This document shows, piece by piece, positions 24,682-33,745 of a stretch of 34,592 nt of DNA (positions within the stretch are counted from its first letter, which is position 1; the number at the start of each line of letters is the position of its first letter). The stretch covers positions 1 to 34,592 of the forward strand of contig JAJPXU010000031.1 in the NCBI GenBank assembly GCA_021205305.1. Reading direction: 5' to 3'. Below the pieces are notes generated by a model that saw only the letters and a program-made list of their open reading frames with translations, searched no databases and was not told the origin of the DNA. Origin of the DNA: Lachnospiraceae bacterium. Its GTDB lineage: Bacteria; Bacillota; Clostridia; Lachnospirales; Lachnospiraceae. The position numbers and the translations under genes are program-made.

Positions 24682-24752
24682 ATCAAAGAAGAAAACTCCA
24701 GAAAAATGAATACTGGCAGAAAAATCATGCAAAGGCGCATCGAACTATGAGT

Positions 24753-24778
24753 TAGCCCGGCTTTTCCGGGCTATTTTT
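24753..24778 (+). terminator. Rho-independent terminator inside the carB leader
   Basis: TAGCCCGG and CCGGGCTA form a perfect 8-bp stem around CTTTT, followed by TTTTT. It lies between the likely promoter and carB, so it may work as an attenuator. Alternatively it ends an unseen short transcript. Confidence 0.75.
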
Positions 24779-24780
24779 AT

Positions 24781-24834
24781 CCAACAGGAAAGTTCTTCGA
24801 ACATCCCTATTGGGCAAAAACCCCCGAGAAGATG
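24781..24834. repeat. Hairpin repeat family B, copy 2
   Basis: CCAACAGGAAAGTT, a five-base loop, AACATCCCTATTGG, then gcaaaaacccccga. It is a diverged version of the element at 7386, again directly behind a terminator T-run. Three mismatches weaken the stem. Confidence 0.6.
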
Positions 24835-24895
24835 ATCTCGACTGTATTCGTTTGCGCTTCAACAGACTGACATTTCCACAGGAGGAGGACACATC

Positions 24896-27800
24896 ATGTC
24901 ACAGAGAACAGATATCCATAAGGTACTGATTATCGGCTCCGGCCCGATTATCATCGGTCAGGCGTGTGAGTTTGACTATTCCGGCACGCAGGCGTGTAAA
25001 GCACTGAAAAAGCTAGGCTATGAGATCGTGCTGGTCAATTCAAACCCGGCTACGATTATGACAGATCCGGAGATAACAGACGTTACTTATATCGAGCCGC
25101 TGAATGTTTCACGGCTGGAACAGATCATTGCAAAGGAGCGTCCGGATGCACTGCTGCCGAACCTGGGAGGGCAGTCCGGCCTGAATCTTTGCTCAGAACT
25201 GGCGTCGCAGGGAATACTGGAAAAATATGGCGTGCAGGTCATCGGCGTACAGGTGGACGCGATTGAGCGCGGCGAGGACCGTATTGAATTTAAAAATACC
25301 ATGAACGCGCTGGGCATTGAGATGGCGAGAAGCCAGGTCTCCTATAGTGTGGAAGAGGCACTTGCGATCGCAGATGAGCTGGGCTACCCAGTGGTGCTGC
25401 GCCCGGCTTATACGATGGGCGGCGCTGGCGGCGGCCTGGTGTATAACCGGGAAGAGTTAAAGACGGTATGTGCGCGCGGCCTGCAGGCGAGCCTGGTCGG
25501 GCAGGTGCTGGTAGAGGAGTCGGTGCTCGGCTGGGAAGAACTGGAGCTCGAGGTGATCCGTGATAAGGATAACAATATGATCACGGTCTGCTTTATTGAG
25601 AATATCGATCCGATGGGTGTTCATACCGGCGATTCGTTCTGCGCGGCGCCGATGCTGACGATCTCGGAGGATGTGCAGAAGCGTCTGCAGGAGCAGGCTT
25701 ACCGCATTGTTGAGTCAGTGCAGGTTATCGGCGGTACAAACGTGCAGTTTGCGCATGATCCGGTGACAGACCGCATTGTTGTCATTGAGATTAATCCGCG
25801 TACCTCCCGCTCCTCCGCACTTGCTTCTAAGGCGACCGGTTTCCCGATCGCGCTGGTATCAGCGATGCTGGCTTCCGGACTTTCCCTCTCAGATATTCCC
25901 TGTGGAAAGTACGGGACTCTGGATAAATACGTGCCGGACGGCGATTATGTGGTGATTAAATTCGCACGCTGGGCGTTTGAAAAGTTCAAGGGCGTAGAAG
26001 ATAAGCTTGGCACACAGATGCGTGCGGTCGGTGAGGTCATGAGCATTGGCAAGACCTACAAAGAAGCTTTCCAGAAAGCAATCCGTTCTCTGGAAACCGG
26101 GCGTTATGGCCTTGGCCACGCAAAGGATTTTGATACAAAATCAAAGGAAGAGCTGCTCTCTATGCTGATTACGCCGTCAAGTGAGCGCCATTTCGTGATG
26201 TATGAGGCGCTGCGCAAGGGCGCAACCGTAGACGAGATTTATGAGATTACAAAGGTAAAGAAATATTTCATCGAGCAGATGAAGGAATTGGTGGAAGAGG
26301 AAGAAACTCTCTGCAAAAACAAAGGGCAGCTTCCGGCGGACGAGGCCCTGATTTCCGCGAAAAAGGACGGTTTTTCCGACAAATATCTGAGTCAGATTCT
26401 GGAAGTCCCAGAGGACGACATTCGCAACCGCCGGATTGCGCTGGGAGTGGAGGAAGCCTGGGAAGGCGTACATGTGAGCGGCACCCAGGATTCCGCGTAC
26501 TATTACTCCACTTACAATGCTCCGGATAAGAACCCGATCAAAGAAGACAGGCCGAAGATCATGATCCTTGGCGGCGGACCCAACCGCATCGGTCAGGGCA
26601 TTGAGTTTGATTACTGCTGTGTTCACGCGTCGCTGGCACTGAAAAAGCTTGGTTTTGAGACCATCATCGTCAATTGCAATCCAGAGACGGTTTCGACCGA
26701 CTACGACACTTCCGATAAGCTGTATTTTGAGCCGCTGACACTGGAGGATGTGCTCAGTATTTATAAGAAGGAAAAGCCGCTCGGTGTGATTGCACAGTTT
26801 GGCGGGCAGACCCCGCTGAATCTGGCGGCAGACCTGGAGCGGAACGGTGTGAAGATCCTTGGTACCGCCCCGGCTGTCATTGACCTGGCGGAAGACCGTG
26901 ATCAGTTCCGTGCAATGATGGAAAAGCTGAATATACCGATGCCGGAATCAGGAATGGCTGTTAACGTCGAGGAAGCAAAGGCGATCGCGAAAGAGATCGG
27001 CTATCCGGTTATGGTACGCCCATCCTACGTCCTTGGCGGCAGAGGCATGGAGGTCGTGTACGATGACGACAGTATGGAGAATTATATGGCTGCCGCGGTT
27101 GGTGTGACACCGGATCGCCCGATTCTGATTGACCGCTTTCTGAACCACGCGCTGGAGTGTGAGGCGGACGCGATCAGCGACGGCACACATGCCTTTGTTC
27201 CTGCTGTGATGGAGCATATTGAGCTGGCCGGAATTCATTCGGGTGACTCTGCGTGCATCATTCCTTCGGTGCATATTTCAGAGGAAAATGTAAAAACCAT
27301 CAAGGAATATACGAAGAAGATCGCGGAAGAGATGCATGTAAAGGGTCTGATGAATATGCAGTACGCGATCGAGAATGGCAGAGTGTTTGTTCTGGAAGCA
27401 AACCCGCGCGCGTCCCGTACGGTGCCGCTGGTCTCGAAGGTGTGCAACATCCGTATGGTGCCGCTGGCGACCGATATCGTGACCTCTGAGATTACCGGGC
27501 GCCCATCACCGGTTGCGTCTTTAAAAGAACTGAATATTCCGTATTACGGCGTCAAAGAGGCGGTATTCCCATTCAATATGTTCCCGGAGGTAGACCCGCT
27601 CCTTGGACCGGAGATGCGGTCGACCGGTGAAGTGCTTGGCCTCTCCCCGGACTATGGCGAAGCCTTTTTCAAGGCACAGGAGGCGACGCAGACCAGGCTG
27701 CCGCTTTCCGGTACGGTGCTGATCTCTGTCAGCAGAAAAGATAAGCCGGAGGTAGTCGAGATTGCCAAAAGCTTTGTGGAGGACGGCTTCCGAATTCTGG

Positions 27801-28123
27801 CGACCGGTACGACCTACGACCTTCTGACTGAAAACGGTGTCCCGGCAGAGAAAGTGAAAAAGGTCTATGAGGGCAGGCCGAATATCCTTGATCTGATCAC
27901 GAATGGCAACATTGATTTGATTGTCAATACGCCGGTCGGCAAAGAAAGTGTCCATGATGACAGCTATTTGCGGAAAGCCGCGATCAAGGCGAAGATTCCA
28001 TACATGACGACCATGGCGGCCGCCAGAGTAACCGCGCGCGGCATTCGCTATGTGAAAGAACACGGAACCGGAGAAGTGAAATCTTTGCAGCAGCTGCACA
28101 GTGAAATTACGGACGCGGAATAA
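24896..28123 (+). CDS. carB: Carbamoyl-phosphate synthase large subunit
   Basis: ATG with an AGGAGGAGG site; 1075 aa, full length. It makes carbamoyl phosphate from bicarbonate, ammonia (from the small subunit) and two ATP, feeding pyrimidine and arginine synthesis in the cytosol. The duplicated structure is plain: VLIIGSGPIIIGQACEFDYS opens the first half and IMILGGGPNRIGQGIEFDYC the second. Both ATP-grasp cores are present (RPAYTMGGAGGG and RPSYVLGGRGMEV; EINPRTSRSSAL and EANPRASRTVPL). The C-terminal MGS-like allosteric domain (about 935-1075) contains GFRILATGTTYDLL. carA is not adjacent in this window, which is unusual because carAB is usually an operon, and the window shows no other arginine or pyrimidine gene. 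Confidence 0.97.
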   Translation: MSQRTDIHKVLIIGSGPIIIGQACEFDYSGTQACKALKKLGYEIVLVNSNPATIMTDPEITDVTYIEPLNVSRLEQIIAKERPDALLPNLGGQSGLNLCSELASQGILEKYGVQVIGVQVDAIERGEDRIEFKNTMNALGIEMARSQVSYSVEEALAIADELGYPVVLRPAYTMGGAGGGLVYNREELKTVCARGLQASLVGQVLVEESVLGWEELELEVIRDKDNNMITVCFIENIDPMGVHTGDSFCAAPMLTISEDVQKRLQEQAYRIVESVQVIGGTNVQFAHDPVTDRIVVIEINPRTSRSSALASKATGFPIALVSAMLASGLSLSDIPCGKYGTLDKYVPDGDYVVIKFARWAFEKFKGVEDKLGTQMRAVGEVMSIGKTYKEAFQKAIRSLETGRYGLGHAKDFDTKSKEELLSMLITPSSERHFVMYEALRKGATVDEIYEITKVKKYFIEQMKELVEEEETLCKNKGQLPADEALISAKKDGFSDKYLSQILEVPEDDIRNRRIALGVEEAWEGVHVSGTQDSAYYYSTYNAPDKNPIKEDRPKIMILGGGPNRIGQGIEFDYCCVHASLALKKLGFETIIVNCNPETVSTDYDTSDKLYFEPLTLEDVLSIYKKEKPLGVIAQFGGQTPLNLAADLERNGVKILGTAPAVIDLAEDRDQFRAMMEKLNIPMPESGMAVNVEEAKAIAKEIGYPVMVRPSYVLGGRGMEVVYDDDSMENYMAAAVGVTPDRPILIDRFLNHALECEADAISDGTHAFVPAVMEHIELAGIHSGDSACIIPSVHISEENVKTIKEYTKKIAEEMHVKGLMNMQYAIENGRVFVLEANPRASRTVPLVSKVCNIRMVPLATDIVTSEITGRPSPVASLKELNIPYYGVKEAVFPFNMFPEVDPLLGPEMRSTGEVLGLSPDYGEAFFKAQEATQTRLPLSGTVLISVSRKDKPEVVEIAKSFVEDGFRILATGTTYDLLTENGVPAEKVKKVYEGRPNILDLITNGNIDLIVNTPVGKESVHDDSYLRKAAIKAKIPYMTTMAAARVTARGIRYVKEHGTGEVKSLQQLHSEITDAE

Positions 28124-28179
28124 GTTAAGTATATCCCAAAATGAAAAGACAGCCTTTAGCAGATAAATCTGCAAAGAAT

Positions 28180-28204
28180 ATCCCGTCCGCCCTTTGGACG
28201 GGAT
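28180..28204. terminator. Hairpin downstream of carB
   Basis: ATCCCGTCC and GGACGGGAT form a perfect 9-bp stem about 57 bases after the carB stop. There is no T-run. Just before it (28139-28152), a 14-base string AAATGAAAAGACAG recurs at 34502. Confidence 0.5.
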
Positions 28205-28238
28205 GCCACCCGGCGAGGGGCTATCTTAGCGGTGATTA

Positions 28239-28276
28239 TTCAGACCAGCAGGCCGCAGACCGCCTGCTGGTCTGAA
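28239..28276. repeat. Perfect 15-bp hairpin between convergent genes
   Basis: TTCAGACCAGCAGGC pairs with GCCTGCTGGTCTGAA around an 8-base loop, nine bases before the end of the convergent Gly-rich gene. The arm resembles TTCAGAACAGCA of the inverted repeat at 34487. It probably serves as a two-way transcript end, although T-runs are lacking. Confidence 0.65.
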
Positions 28277-28284
28277 CTGGTGGT

Positions 28285-29217
28285 TCACATGATGGCGTCC
28301 GCGAGGGAATTGAAGATTTCTGTAATCATATCATCTGTTGAAAGATCGGTATACCAGTACTTATCTACATAATCCCAGAAGATGTCACATGCTTCTTCGT
28401 CCATGACGGATTCGATGTCGTAGCCGCAGACATAGTACATATATCCTACGTCGTTGTCGGTATCTTCCTCCGCGAAGTAAATGAAGAGGAAGGTTCCTTC
28501 ATTGTCGATATTGTCTTCGTACCACTGCTTAGCGTATTCTTCCTTTTCGGAGTTAGTGGTCAGCGATGCATCGTAATCTTTGAAGTATATGTACGGCTGC
28601 ACGCCTGTCGCGTCGAAGAAATCCTCGAGAGTTTTTCCGGCTGCATCTGCGTCATCAAACCATCCGAGCTCATCAACGATACAGTTACTGTCAAAGATCA
28701 GATCGGTATCAATTTTTTCCCGGCTGTTGCTGGATCTGGTGACAGAGGAAGCAGAGTTCCCTGTATTTTCTACGGTCATAGTAGTTGTCTGGTTTTTCTT
28801 CCCAAATGAAGCTGTGAAAGAAACAACGCCAAGGACAAGGATGATCAGAAAGACAATGATTGCTGTCATGAAACCGCCGCAGCCGCCCCCGCGATAATAT
28901 CCGCCGCCCCAGAAAGGCCGGAATCTTCCGAAAAATCCACGTCTTGGTCTGCGTGGCGGCGGTGGATTTCTTCGGCCGCGGCCGCCCATGCCGCCTCCGG
29001 GATTCCCCATGCCGCCAGCGCCGCCTCTGGGAGCGGAACCGCCCATAGTGCTGCCGGCGCCTGCCCGTCCGGAGCTGCCGCTGCTCGTCCGGCTAAAACC
29101 GGAGCTGGTATGTCCTCCACCAGAGCGGCTTCCGCCCGAAAATCCACCGCCAGAACGTCCTCCGCTGGAATGCCCTCCGCCAGAGCGGCCACCGCCGCCT
29201 CCTCCTGCTCTGCCCAT
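28285..29217 (-). CDS. Gly/Ser-rich membrane protein with TPM-like acidic domain
   Basis: The ATG at 29217 follows AAGGAGG and is preferred to the upstream TTG/GTG starts; 310 aa. Residues 1-75 are almost only Gly, Ser and Arg (for example GGGGGGRSGGGHSSGGRSGG), then comes a proline/arginine segment (NPPPPRRPRRGFFGRF). One membrane span at about 107-130 (FMTAIIVFLIILVLGVVSF) is followed by an acidic outer domain of about 150 residues (DATGVQPYIYFKDYD, FLFIYFAEEDTDNDVGYMYY). That domain resembles the TPM domain of membrane proteins with poorly known, possibly metal- or redox-related roles. The basic Gly-rich part would face the cytosol. Its function is unknown. Confidence 0.75.
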   Translation of the reverse strand: MGRAGGGGGGRSGGGHSSGGRSGGGFSGGSRSGGGHTSSGFSRTSSGSSGRAGAGSTMGGSAPRGGAGGMGNPGGGMGGRGRRNPPPPRRPRRGFFGRFRPFWGGGYYRGGGCGGFMTAIIVFLIILVLGVVSFTASFGKKNQTTTMTVENTGNSASSVTRSSNSREKIDTDLIFDSNCIVDELGWFDDADAAGKTLEDFFDATGVQPYIYFKDYDASLTTNSEKEEYAKQWYEDNIDNEGTFLFIYFAEEDTDNDVGYMYYVCGYDIESVMDEEACDIFWDYVDKYWYTDLSTDDMITEIFNSLADAIM

Positions 29218-29245
29218 AAAAATTTCCTCCTTCAAAAACACCATC

Positions 29246-29420
29246 TTAGGCTAATTCTATAATTATATGTGCAACTGATTCCAGAAAACTTTGAAAATAA
29301 TCAATTTCCTGTGTGGAGAATCCATCAATTTTTTTCCATTTGTAACACTGTTTCGTCTTCAAGCATTTCAGAGTGAACAATTTCAGTATTATCATTAAGA
29401 GTCATAAATGGATATAACAT
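29246..29420 (-). pseudogene. Frameshifted small protein gene
   Basis: From the ATG at 29420 the frame reads MLYPFMTLNDNTEIVHSEML, then EDETVLQMEKN and a stop. Shifting frame at the run of seven A (29329-29335) gives KIDGFSTQEIDYFQSFLESV and AHIIIELA to a TAA at 29246, which reads as a proper continuation. Proteins with this start, as I recall them from gut clostridia, are longer, with a middle section between the two halves, so a deletion may have happened too. A homopolymer shift is the visible lesion; a sequencing error is an alternative. It lies between two same-strand genes. Confidence 0.55.
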
Positions 29421-29468
29421 AGCAGAATCCCCTTTCATTCAATGAACCGGTTTTAAACAGACAATGTT

Positions 29469-30239
29469 TTACTTCGCTTTATATGGCGGGTCAATCGGAT
29501 AGCCGCCGCGCAGCTTCTGCATCCCGCGCGTCAGTGCATCCTGCGAGTTCTTCCAGTCCGCGTCGCGGTTGCGGTAGTCAAATTTATCGACCAGCCAGGA
29601 TACATCCTCCTCGATACGAGCGAAGTTTTTCTCCATCACATCAAACATGGCGGGATAGAACTCCGTTCGTTCTTTCTCATTCAGATAGTGATCGGCGTTT
29701 TGACAGAGGATACCAAAATGATGCAGGCAGAAGCCTTTGCCGTTCAGTATTTTTGCCTTGAATGCTTCATCCTGCCGGTAAAGGTAGAAAAAGGTTTCGA
29801 TGTAGCGTTCAAACGTTGGCTGAACCATCTGACAGATGTAGCAGCTGCAATCTTTCGATTCTGTCCAGGCCTGAATGGGATTTTTGTTTTCGCTTCCCTC
29901 TTGGCTCTTCCGATGGAAAAGGTTGATCTTCTGCGTTTTTCCCGGCGTATAGGAAGTAAACTGTTCCTGCATTTCTTTCATGAGTCTCTGGTAATGTGTT
30001 TTCATGATCAGCGCGTTGCCGAGCGTGTTGCCATAGTCGTACATTTTTTTTAGGTGCTCCCGGCAGAAACCGATTTTGTCTGTTTGCTCCCGGATGTCGC
30101 TTTCCATATAGGAAGAGCCGCTGCCAATGGTAAAGTCGATGGCGTCCTGCTCTAGCTTGCGTTCGATGAAACAGAACGGACACTCATCGTTTTCATTCAC
30201 TGCGTCATTAAGCGGAATGGTGTATAATTTTTCTTTCAT
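29469..30239 (-). CDS. DUF6062 family cysteine-rich protein
   Basis: 256 aa; start ATG with GAAAGAGG upstream. Four Cys/His clusters are visible: CPFC at residues 20-23, GFCREHLKKM near 58, DCSCYICQMV near 134 and GFCLHHFGILC near 172. This is the pattern I associate with DUF6062 of Lachnospiraceae. The paired cysteines suggest a metal site (Zn or Fe-S), though none has been shown from this sequence. There is no signal peptide or membrane span, so it is cytosolic. It is on the same strand as, and upstream of, the frameshifted small gene and the Gly-rich membrane protein. Its function is unknown. Confidence 0.75.
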   Translation of the reverse strand: MKEKLYTIPLNDAVNENDECPFCFIERKLEQDAIDFTIGSGSSYMESDIREQTDKIGFCREHLKKMYDYGNTLGNALIMKTHYQRLMKEMQEQFTSYTPGKTQKINLFHRKSQEGSENKNPIQAWTESKDCSCYICQMVQPTFERYIETFFYLYRQDEAFKAKILNGKGFCLHHFGILCQNADHYLNEKERTEFYPAMFDVMEKNFARIEEDVSWLVDKFDYRNRDADWKNSQDALTRGMQKLRGGYPIDPPYKAK

Positions 30240-30497
30240 ATGTGGATACCTCTTTCCTTGTAAGGCTCTATATAATGACAGTTTACCAGAAAACTCTCCT
30301 ATCGTACAGAAAAATTTTTATAAAAAGAAGACTGCCAGGTCGGCAGGAAATCTGTTCGGCTGTTAAATTGGCGTTGAATAAAAGTGCCTTTTGTGGTATC
30401 CTTTCGCCATAGGAAATTGGTGAGGGAAGCCATGGTCGTGGTGTGATTTCGGTACACGGCTGGCGCGATAAGATCGGATGCAGAGAGAGGGTGCGCG

Positions 30498-31007
30498 ATG
30501 AAATGCAATGAGGCCAGACGCATGGTCGTACCATTTGTGAAAAAAGAGTTGTCAGAGCGCGATATGGAAGCTTTTCTGAACCATGTGGAATCCTGTGATG
30601 ACTGTATGGAAGAACTGGATACCTATTTTATGGTATACAAAGCGATCGACGCGATTGATACCGGCGCCCACGATGAATTTGATTTTAAGAAAATGCTTGC
30701 AGAGGAGATTCGCTCTGCGAAACATTGTATTTTTCGCAGAAAGGCTTCCAGGATCTTTCAGGGCGTTCTTTTAGCGGTGGCGGAAGTGCTTTTGATTTTT
30801 AGCATTTTTACGGGAGTTCAGATGAAACAGGGCATTTCAGACAGTATGTTTGAACGTGCCATTTGGCGTCTGAATATGAGGCAGCGGGAAGATGTTGCGG
30901 AACAGTTGATGGAGACGGAATCTGAGATGTCCTCATTTGTATCGGACGAAGCAGAGGAATCTGAGACGATCAATTTGGAAGAGGAGACAACCGATGTCGG
31001 AGAATAA
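30498..31007 (+). CDS. Zinc-finger (zf-HC2) anti-sigma-like membrane protein
   Basis: 169 aa. C3 and the H29-x3-C33-x2-C36 pattern (HVESCDDC) make a ZAS/zf-HC2 zinc site typical of anti-sigma factors. One membrane span lies at about 91-112 (GVLLAVAEVLLIFSIFTGV), followed by a short acidic tail (SEMSSFVSDEAEESETINLE) with no sensor domain. No sigma factor gene is adjacent; polA follows instead, overlapping by 14 bases, so the two are probably translated in a coupled way. A weak promoter, TTGAAT-N17-TATCCT (30374-30402), lies upstream. Zinc-site recognition is good; an anti-sigma function is only inferred and the partner is unknown. Confidence 0.75.
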   Translation: MKCNEARRMVVPFVKKELSERDMEAFLNHVESCDDCMEELDTYFMVYKAIDAIDTGAHDEFDFKKMLAEEIRSAKHCIFRRKASRIFQGVLLAVAEVLLIFSIFTGVQMKQGISDSMFERAIWRLNMRQREDVAEQLMETESEMSSFVSDEAEESETINLEEETTDVGE

Positions 31008-33720
31008 AGAAAAAGTAGTTCTGATCGATGGACATAGTATTTTAAACCGGGCGTATTATGGTCTGCCGGATCTTACGAACAGCGAAGGCCTGCATACCAA
31101 CGCGGTCTACGGATTTTTGAATATTGTGCTGAAAGTGTTTGAGGAGGAACACGCAGTGTATGCAGCGGTTGCTTTTGACCGGAAAGAGCCGACTTTTCGC
31201 CATAAAATGTACGCGGAATACAAGGGGACGCGAAAGCCTATGCCGCAGGAGCTTCACGAACAGGTACCGCTGATGAAGGAAATGCTGCGGGCGATGGAGA
31301 TTCCGGTGCTGGAGCTGCCGGGGTTCGAGGCAGATGATATTCTGGGTACGGTATCCAGGCAAATGCAAAAGGAAGGTCTTTCTGTGACAATCCTTTCCGG
31401 AGACCGGGATTTGCTGCAGTTGGCGACGGATGATATTCTGGTGCGGATTCCCAAGACGAAGGCGACCGGCACGGAGATTGAGGATTACTACGCGAAGGAT
31501 GTGAAAGAGCGCTATCAGGTGACACCGACGGAGTTCATTGACGTGAAAGCTCTGATGGGAGACGCTTCCGATAATATTCCGGGTGTACCAAGCATTGGTG
31601 AAAAGACCGCGACAAAGATCATTGCGGAATTTGGCTCGATTGAGGAGGCGTACGCCAGAATTGACGAAGTGACGCCGACTCGTGCACGCAATGCGCTGCG
31701 GGAGCATTATGATATGGCGCAGATGAGTAAGGTGCTTGCTACGATTGATCTTGACGCGCCGGTTGAGTTGAAAAAAGAGGACGCTGCATTGGGCGTATTA
31801 TATACAGCGGATGCGCTGCAGCTTTGCCGCAGGCTTGAGTTTAAAAATCTGCTTGGACGTTTCCACGTAGAAGAAGAAAAAAAGCCGGAGATGGAGCATT
31901 TTTGTACAGTTCGTGATTTAACTGAGGCGGAGGATGTGTTTTCCAGGCTCAGTGGCGGTACGACTGCCTTCCATCTTTTTGCGGAAAAAGATACGTTTCT
32001 GGGGATTGCGCTTTGCGGCGCGGATGGTGAGGCATATTTTCTGGAATGCTGCGGTTTTCTGACAAAGGACTATCTCTGTGAGAAGCTTTCGGAATTGATC
32101 GCGGCAGGAGGTGTTTCCGCCACGCTGCATCTGAAAGAACAGCTTCCATATCTGAATATGGACACACCTGGCTTTCCGCTTCCGGCAGAAGACTCCGGCG
32201 GAAATGCCGGTATGGACGCTGCACAGATCTCTGCGAATGCCGTGGATAACCAGTGCCGCCTCTTTGACGCAGCGATTGCGGCTTATCTGGTGAATCCGCT
32301 TAAGGACAGCTATGACAGCCAGGATATTGCGAAAGAATATCTTGGTCAGATGATTCCTTCCCGCGCAGAACTTTTTGGAAAAAGCAGTCTGGAACAGGCA
32401 TTGGAAGAAAAACCGGATAGATTTGTTTCCTGGGTTTGCCGCCTGGTGCTGGTTGTCTGGAGGGCTTATCCGGTGATGGAAGAGCGGCTTGTGTCGATGG
32501 GGATGAAAACGCTGTTTGACGAGATTGAGATGCCGCTGGTTTTTACGCTTGCAGATATGGAGCGTGCGGGTATTCGTGTGCAGGCTCAGGAGCTGAAAAA
32601 CTATGGGGAACAGCTGACGGGACGTATAGCAGAGCTGGAGGCCGCTATTTACCGGCAGGCTGGCGAGGAATTTAATATCAATTCTCCCAAACAGCTTGGG
32701 GTGATCCTTTTTGAAAAGCTTCAGCTTCCGCACGGGAAAAAGACAAAATCCGGTTATTCCACGGCTGCGGATGTGCTGGATAAGCTGGCACCGGATTATC
32801 CGATTGTCTCAGATATCCTGGAGTATCGCCAGATGACAAAGTTAAAATCGACCTACGCGGATGGTCTTTCGAATTTTATTTCCGCGGATGGAAGAATTCA
32901 TGGAAAGTTTCACCAGACGATTACCGCGACTGGGCGGATCAGCAGTACAGATCCGAATTTACAGAACATTCCGATCCGCATGGAGCTGGGGCGCCTGATC
33001 CGCAAGGTGTTTGTGCCGGATGACGGCTTCGTATTCCTGGACGCTGATTATTCCCAGATTGAGCTGCGAGTGCTGGCACATTTTTCGAATGACGAGGATC
33101 TGATTCAGGCCTATCAGGAAGCGCAGGACGTCCATACGGCTACTGCTGCAAAAGTGTTCCATGTTGCTCCGGAAGAGGTGACGCCGCAGCTGCGCCGCAA
33201 TGCGAAAGCAGTCAACTTTGGCATTGTCTATGGCATCAGTTCCTTTGGCCTCAGCCAGAACTTAAGTATCAGCCAGAAAGAGGCTAAAGAGTATATTGAG
33301 CAATATTTTAAAACTTATCCGGGGATTAAAGAGTTCCAGGATAAAGCGGTCGCGGATGCGAAGCGGGACGGCTATGTGACGACGATGTTCGGCCGTCGCC
33401 GGCCGATGCCGGAATTGAAATCATCCAATTTTATGCAGCGTTCCTTTGGCGAGCGGGTGGCCATGAATGCGCCCATTCAGGGTACCGCAGCTGACATAAT
33501 AAAAATTGCGATGAACCGGGTCAATGCCTGCCTGCATAATCGGAAGATGAAGTCCCGGCTGATTCTTCAGGTGCACGACGAGCTTCTGGTGGAGACAGCG
33601 ATCGATGAGCTTGATGAAGTGCGGGAGATTATGGTGCGGGAAATGCAGAATGCGGCCGACCTTCGCGTCAGATTGGAAGTGGATATCCATGACGGAAAGA
33701 ACTGGTACGAGGCGAAGTAA
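30994..33720 (+). CDS. polA: DNA polymerase I
   Basis: The start at the ATG at 30994 follows GGAAGAGGAG and begins MSENKEKVVLIDGHSILNRA; 908 aa. The 5'-3' exonuclease/flap domain is at about 1-290 (AAVAFDRKEPTFRHKMYAEYK, GFEADDILGT, KALMGDASDNIPGVPSIGEK). The middle 3'-5' exonuclease-like domain (about 305-500) lacks the catalytic D-x-E motif: where it would be, the sequence reads TTAFHLFAEKD, so proofreading is probably absent, as in several Bacillota and Taq enzymes. The polymerase domain follows with DADYSQIELRVLAHF (~683), RRNAKAVNFGIVYG and QVHDELLVE (~859). It fills gaps and removes primers in replication and repair. coaE follows. Confidence 0.97.
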   Translation: MSENKEKVVLIDGHSILNRAYYGLPDLTNSEGLHTNAVYGFLNIVLKVFEEEHAVYAAVAFDRKEPTFRHKMYAEYKGTRKPMPQELHEQVPLMKEMLRAMEIPVLELPGFEADDILGTVSRQMQKEGLSVTILSGDRDLLQLATDDILVRIPKTKATGTEIEDYYAKDVKERYQVTPTEFIDVKALMGDASDNIPGVPSIGEKTATKIIAEFGSIEEAYARIDEVTPTRARNALREHYDMAQMSKVLATIDLDAPVELKKEDAALGVLYTADALQLCRRLEFKNLLGRFHVEEEKKPEMEHFCTVRDLTEAEDVFSRLSGGTTAFHLFAEKDTFLGIALCGADGEAYFLECCGFLTKDYLCEKLSELIAAGGVSATLHLKEQLPYLNMDTPGFPLPAEDSGGNAGMDAAQISANAVDNQCRLFDAAIAAYLVNPLKDSYDSQDIAKEYLGQMIPSRAELFGKSSLEQALEEKPDRFVSWVCRLVLVVWRAYPVMEERLVSMGMKTLFDEIEMPLVFTLADMERAGIRVQAQELKNYGEQLTGRIAELEAAIYRQAGEEFNINSPKQLGVILFEKLQLPHGKKTKSGYSTAADVLDKLAPDYPIVSDILEYRQMTKLKSTYADGLSNFISADGRIHGKFHQTITATGRISSTDPNLQNIPIRMELGRLIRKVFVPDDGFVFLDADYSQIELRVLAHFSNDEDLIQAYQEAQDVHTATAAKVFHVAPEEVTPQLRRNAKAVNFGIVYGISSFGLSQNLSISQKEAKEYIEQYFKTYPGIKEFQDKAVADAKRDGYVTTMFGRRRPMPELKSSNFMQRSFGERVAMNAPIQGTAADIIKIAMNRVNACLHNRKMKSRLILQVHDELLVETAIDELDEVREIMVREMQNAADLRVRLEVDIHDGKNWYEAK

Positions 33721-33745
33721 AGGCAGGGAGGAAAACCAGAGAGCG

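Noticed and set aside
24704-24749. 14-codon ORF in the carB leader as an attenuation peptide
   Set aside because: No clear ribosome site and no run of arginine or other regulatory codons beyond two adjacent Arg; support is too thin.
28988-29254. Proline-rich ORF on the plus strand
   Set aside because: It is the complement of the Gly-rich coding sequence of the minus-strand membrane protein; it has no ribosome site and the minus-strand frame has a good start and membrane span.
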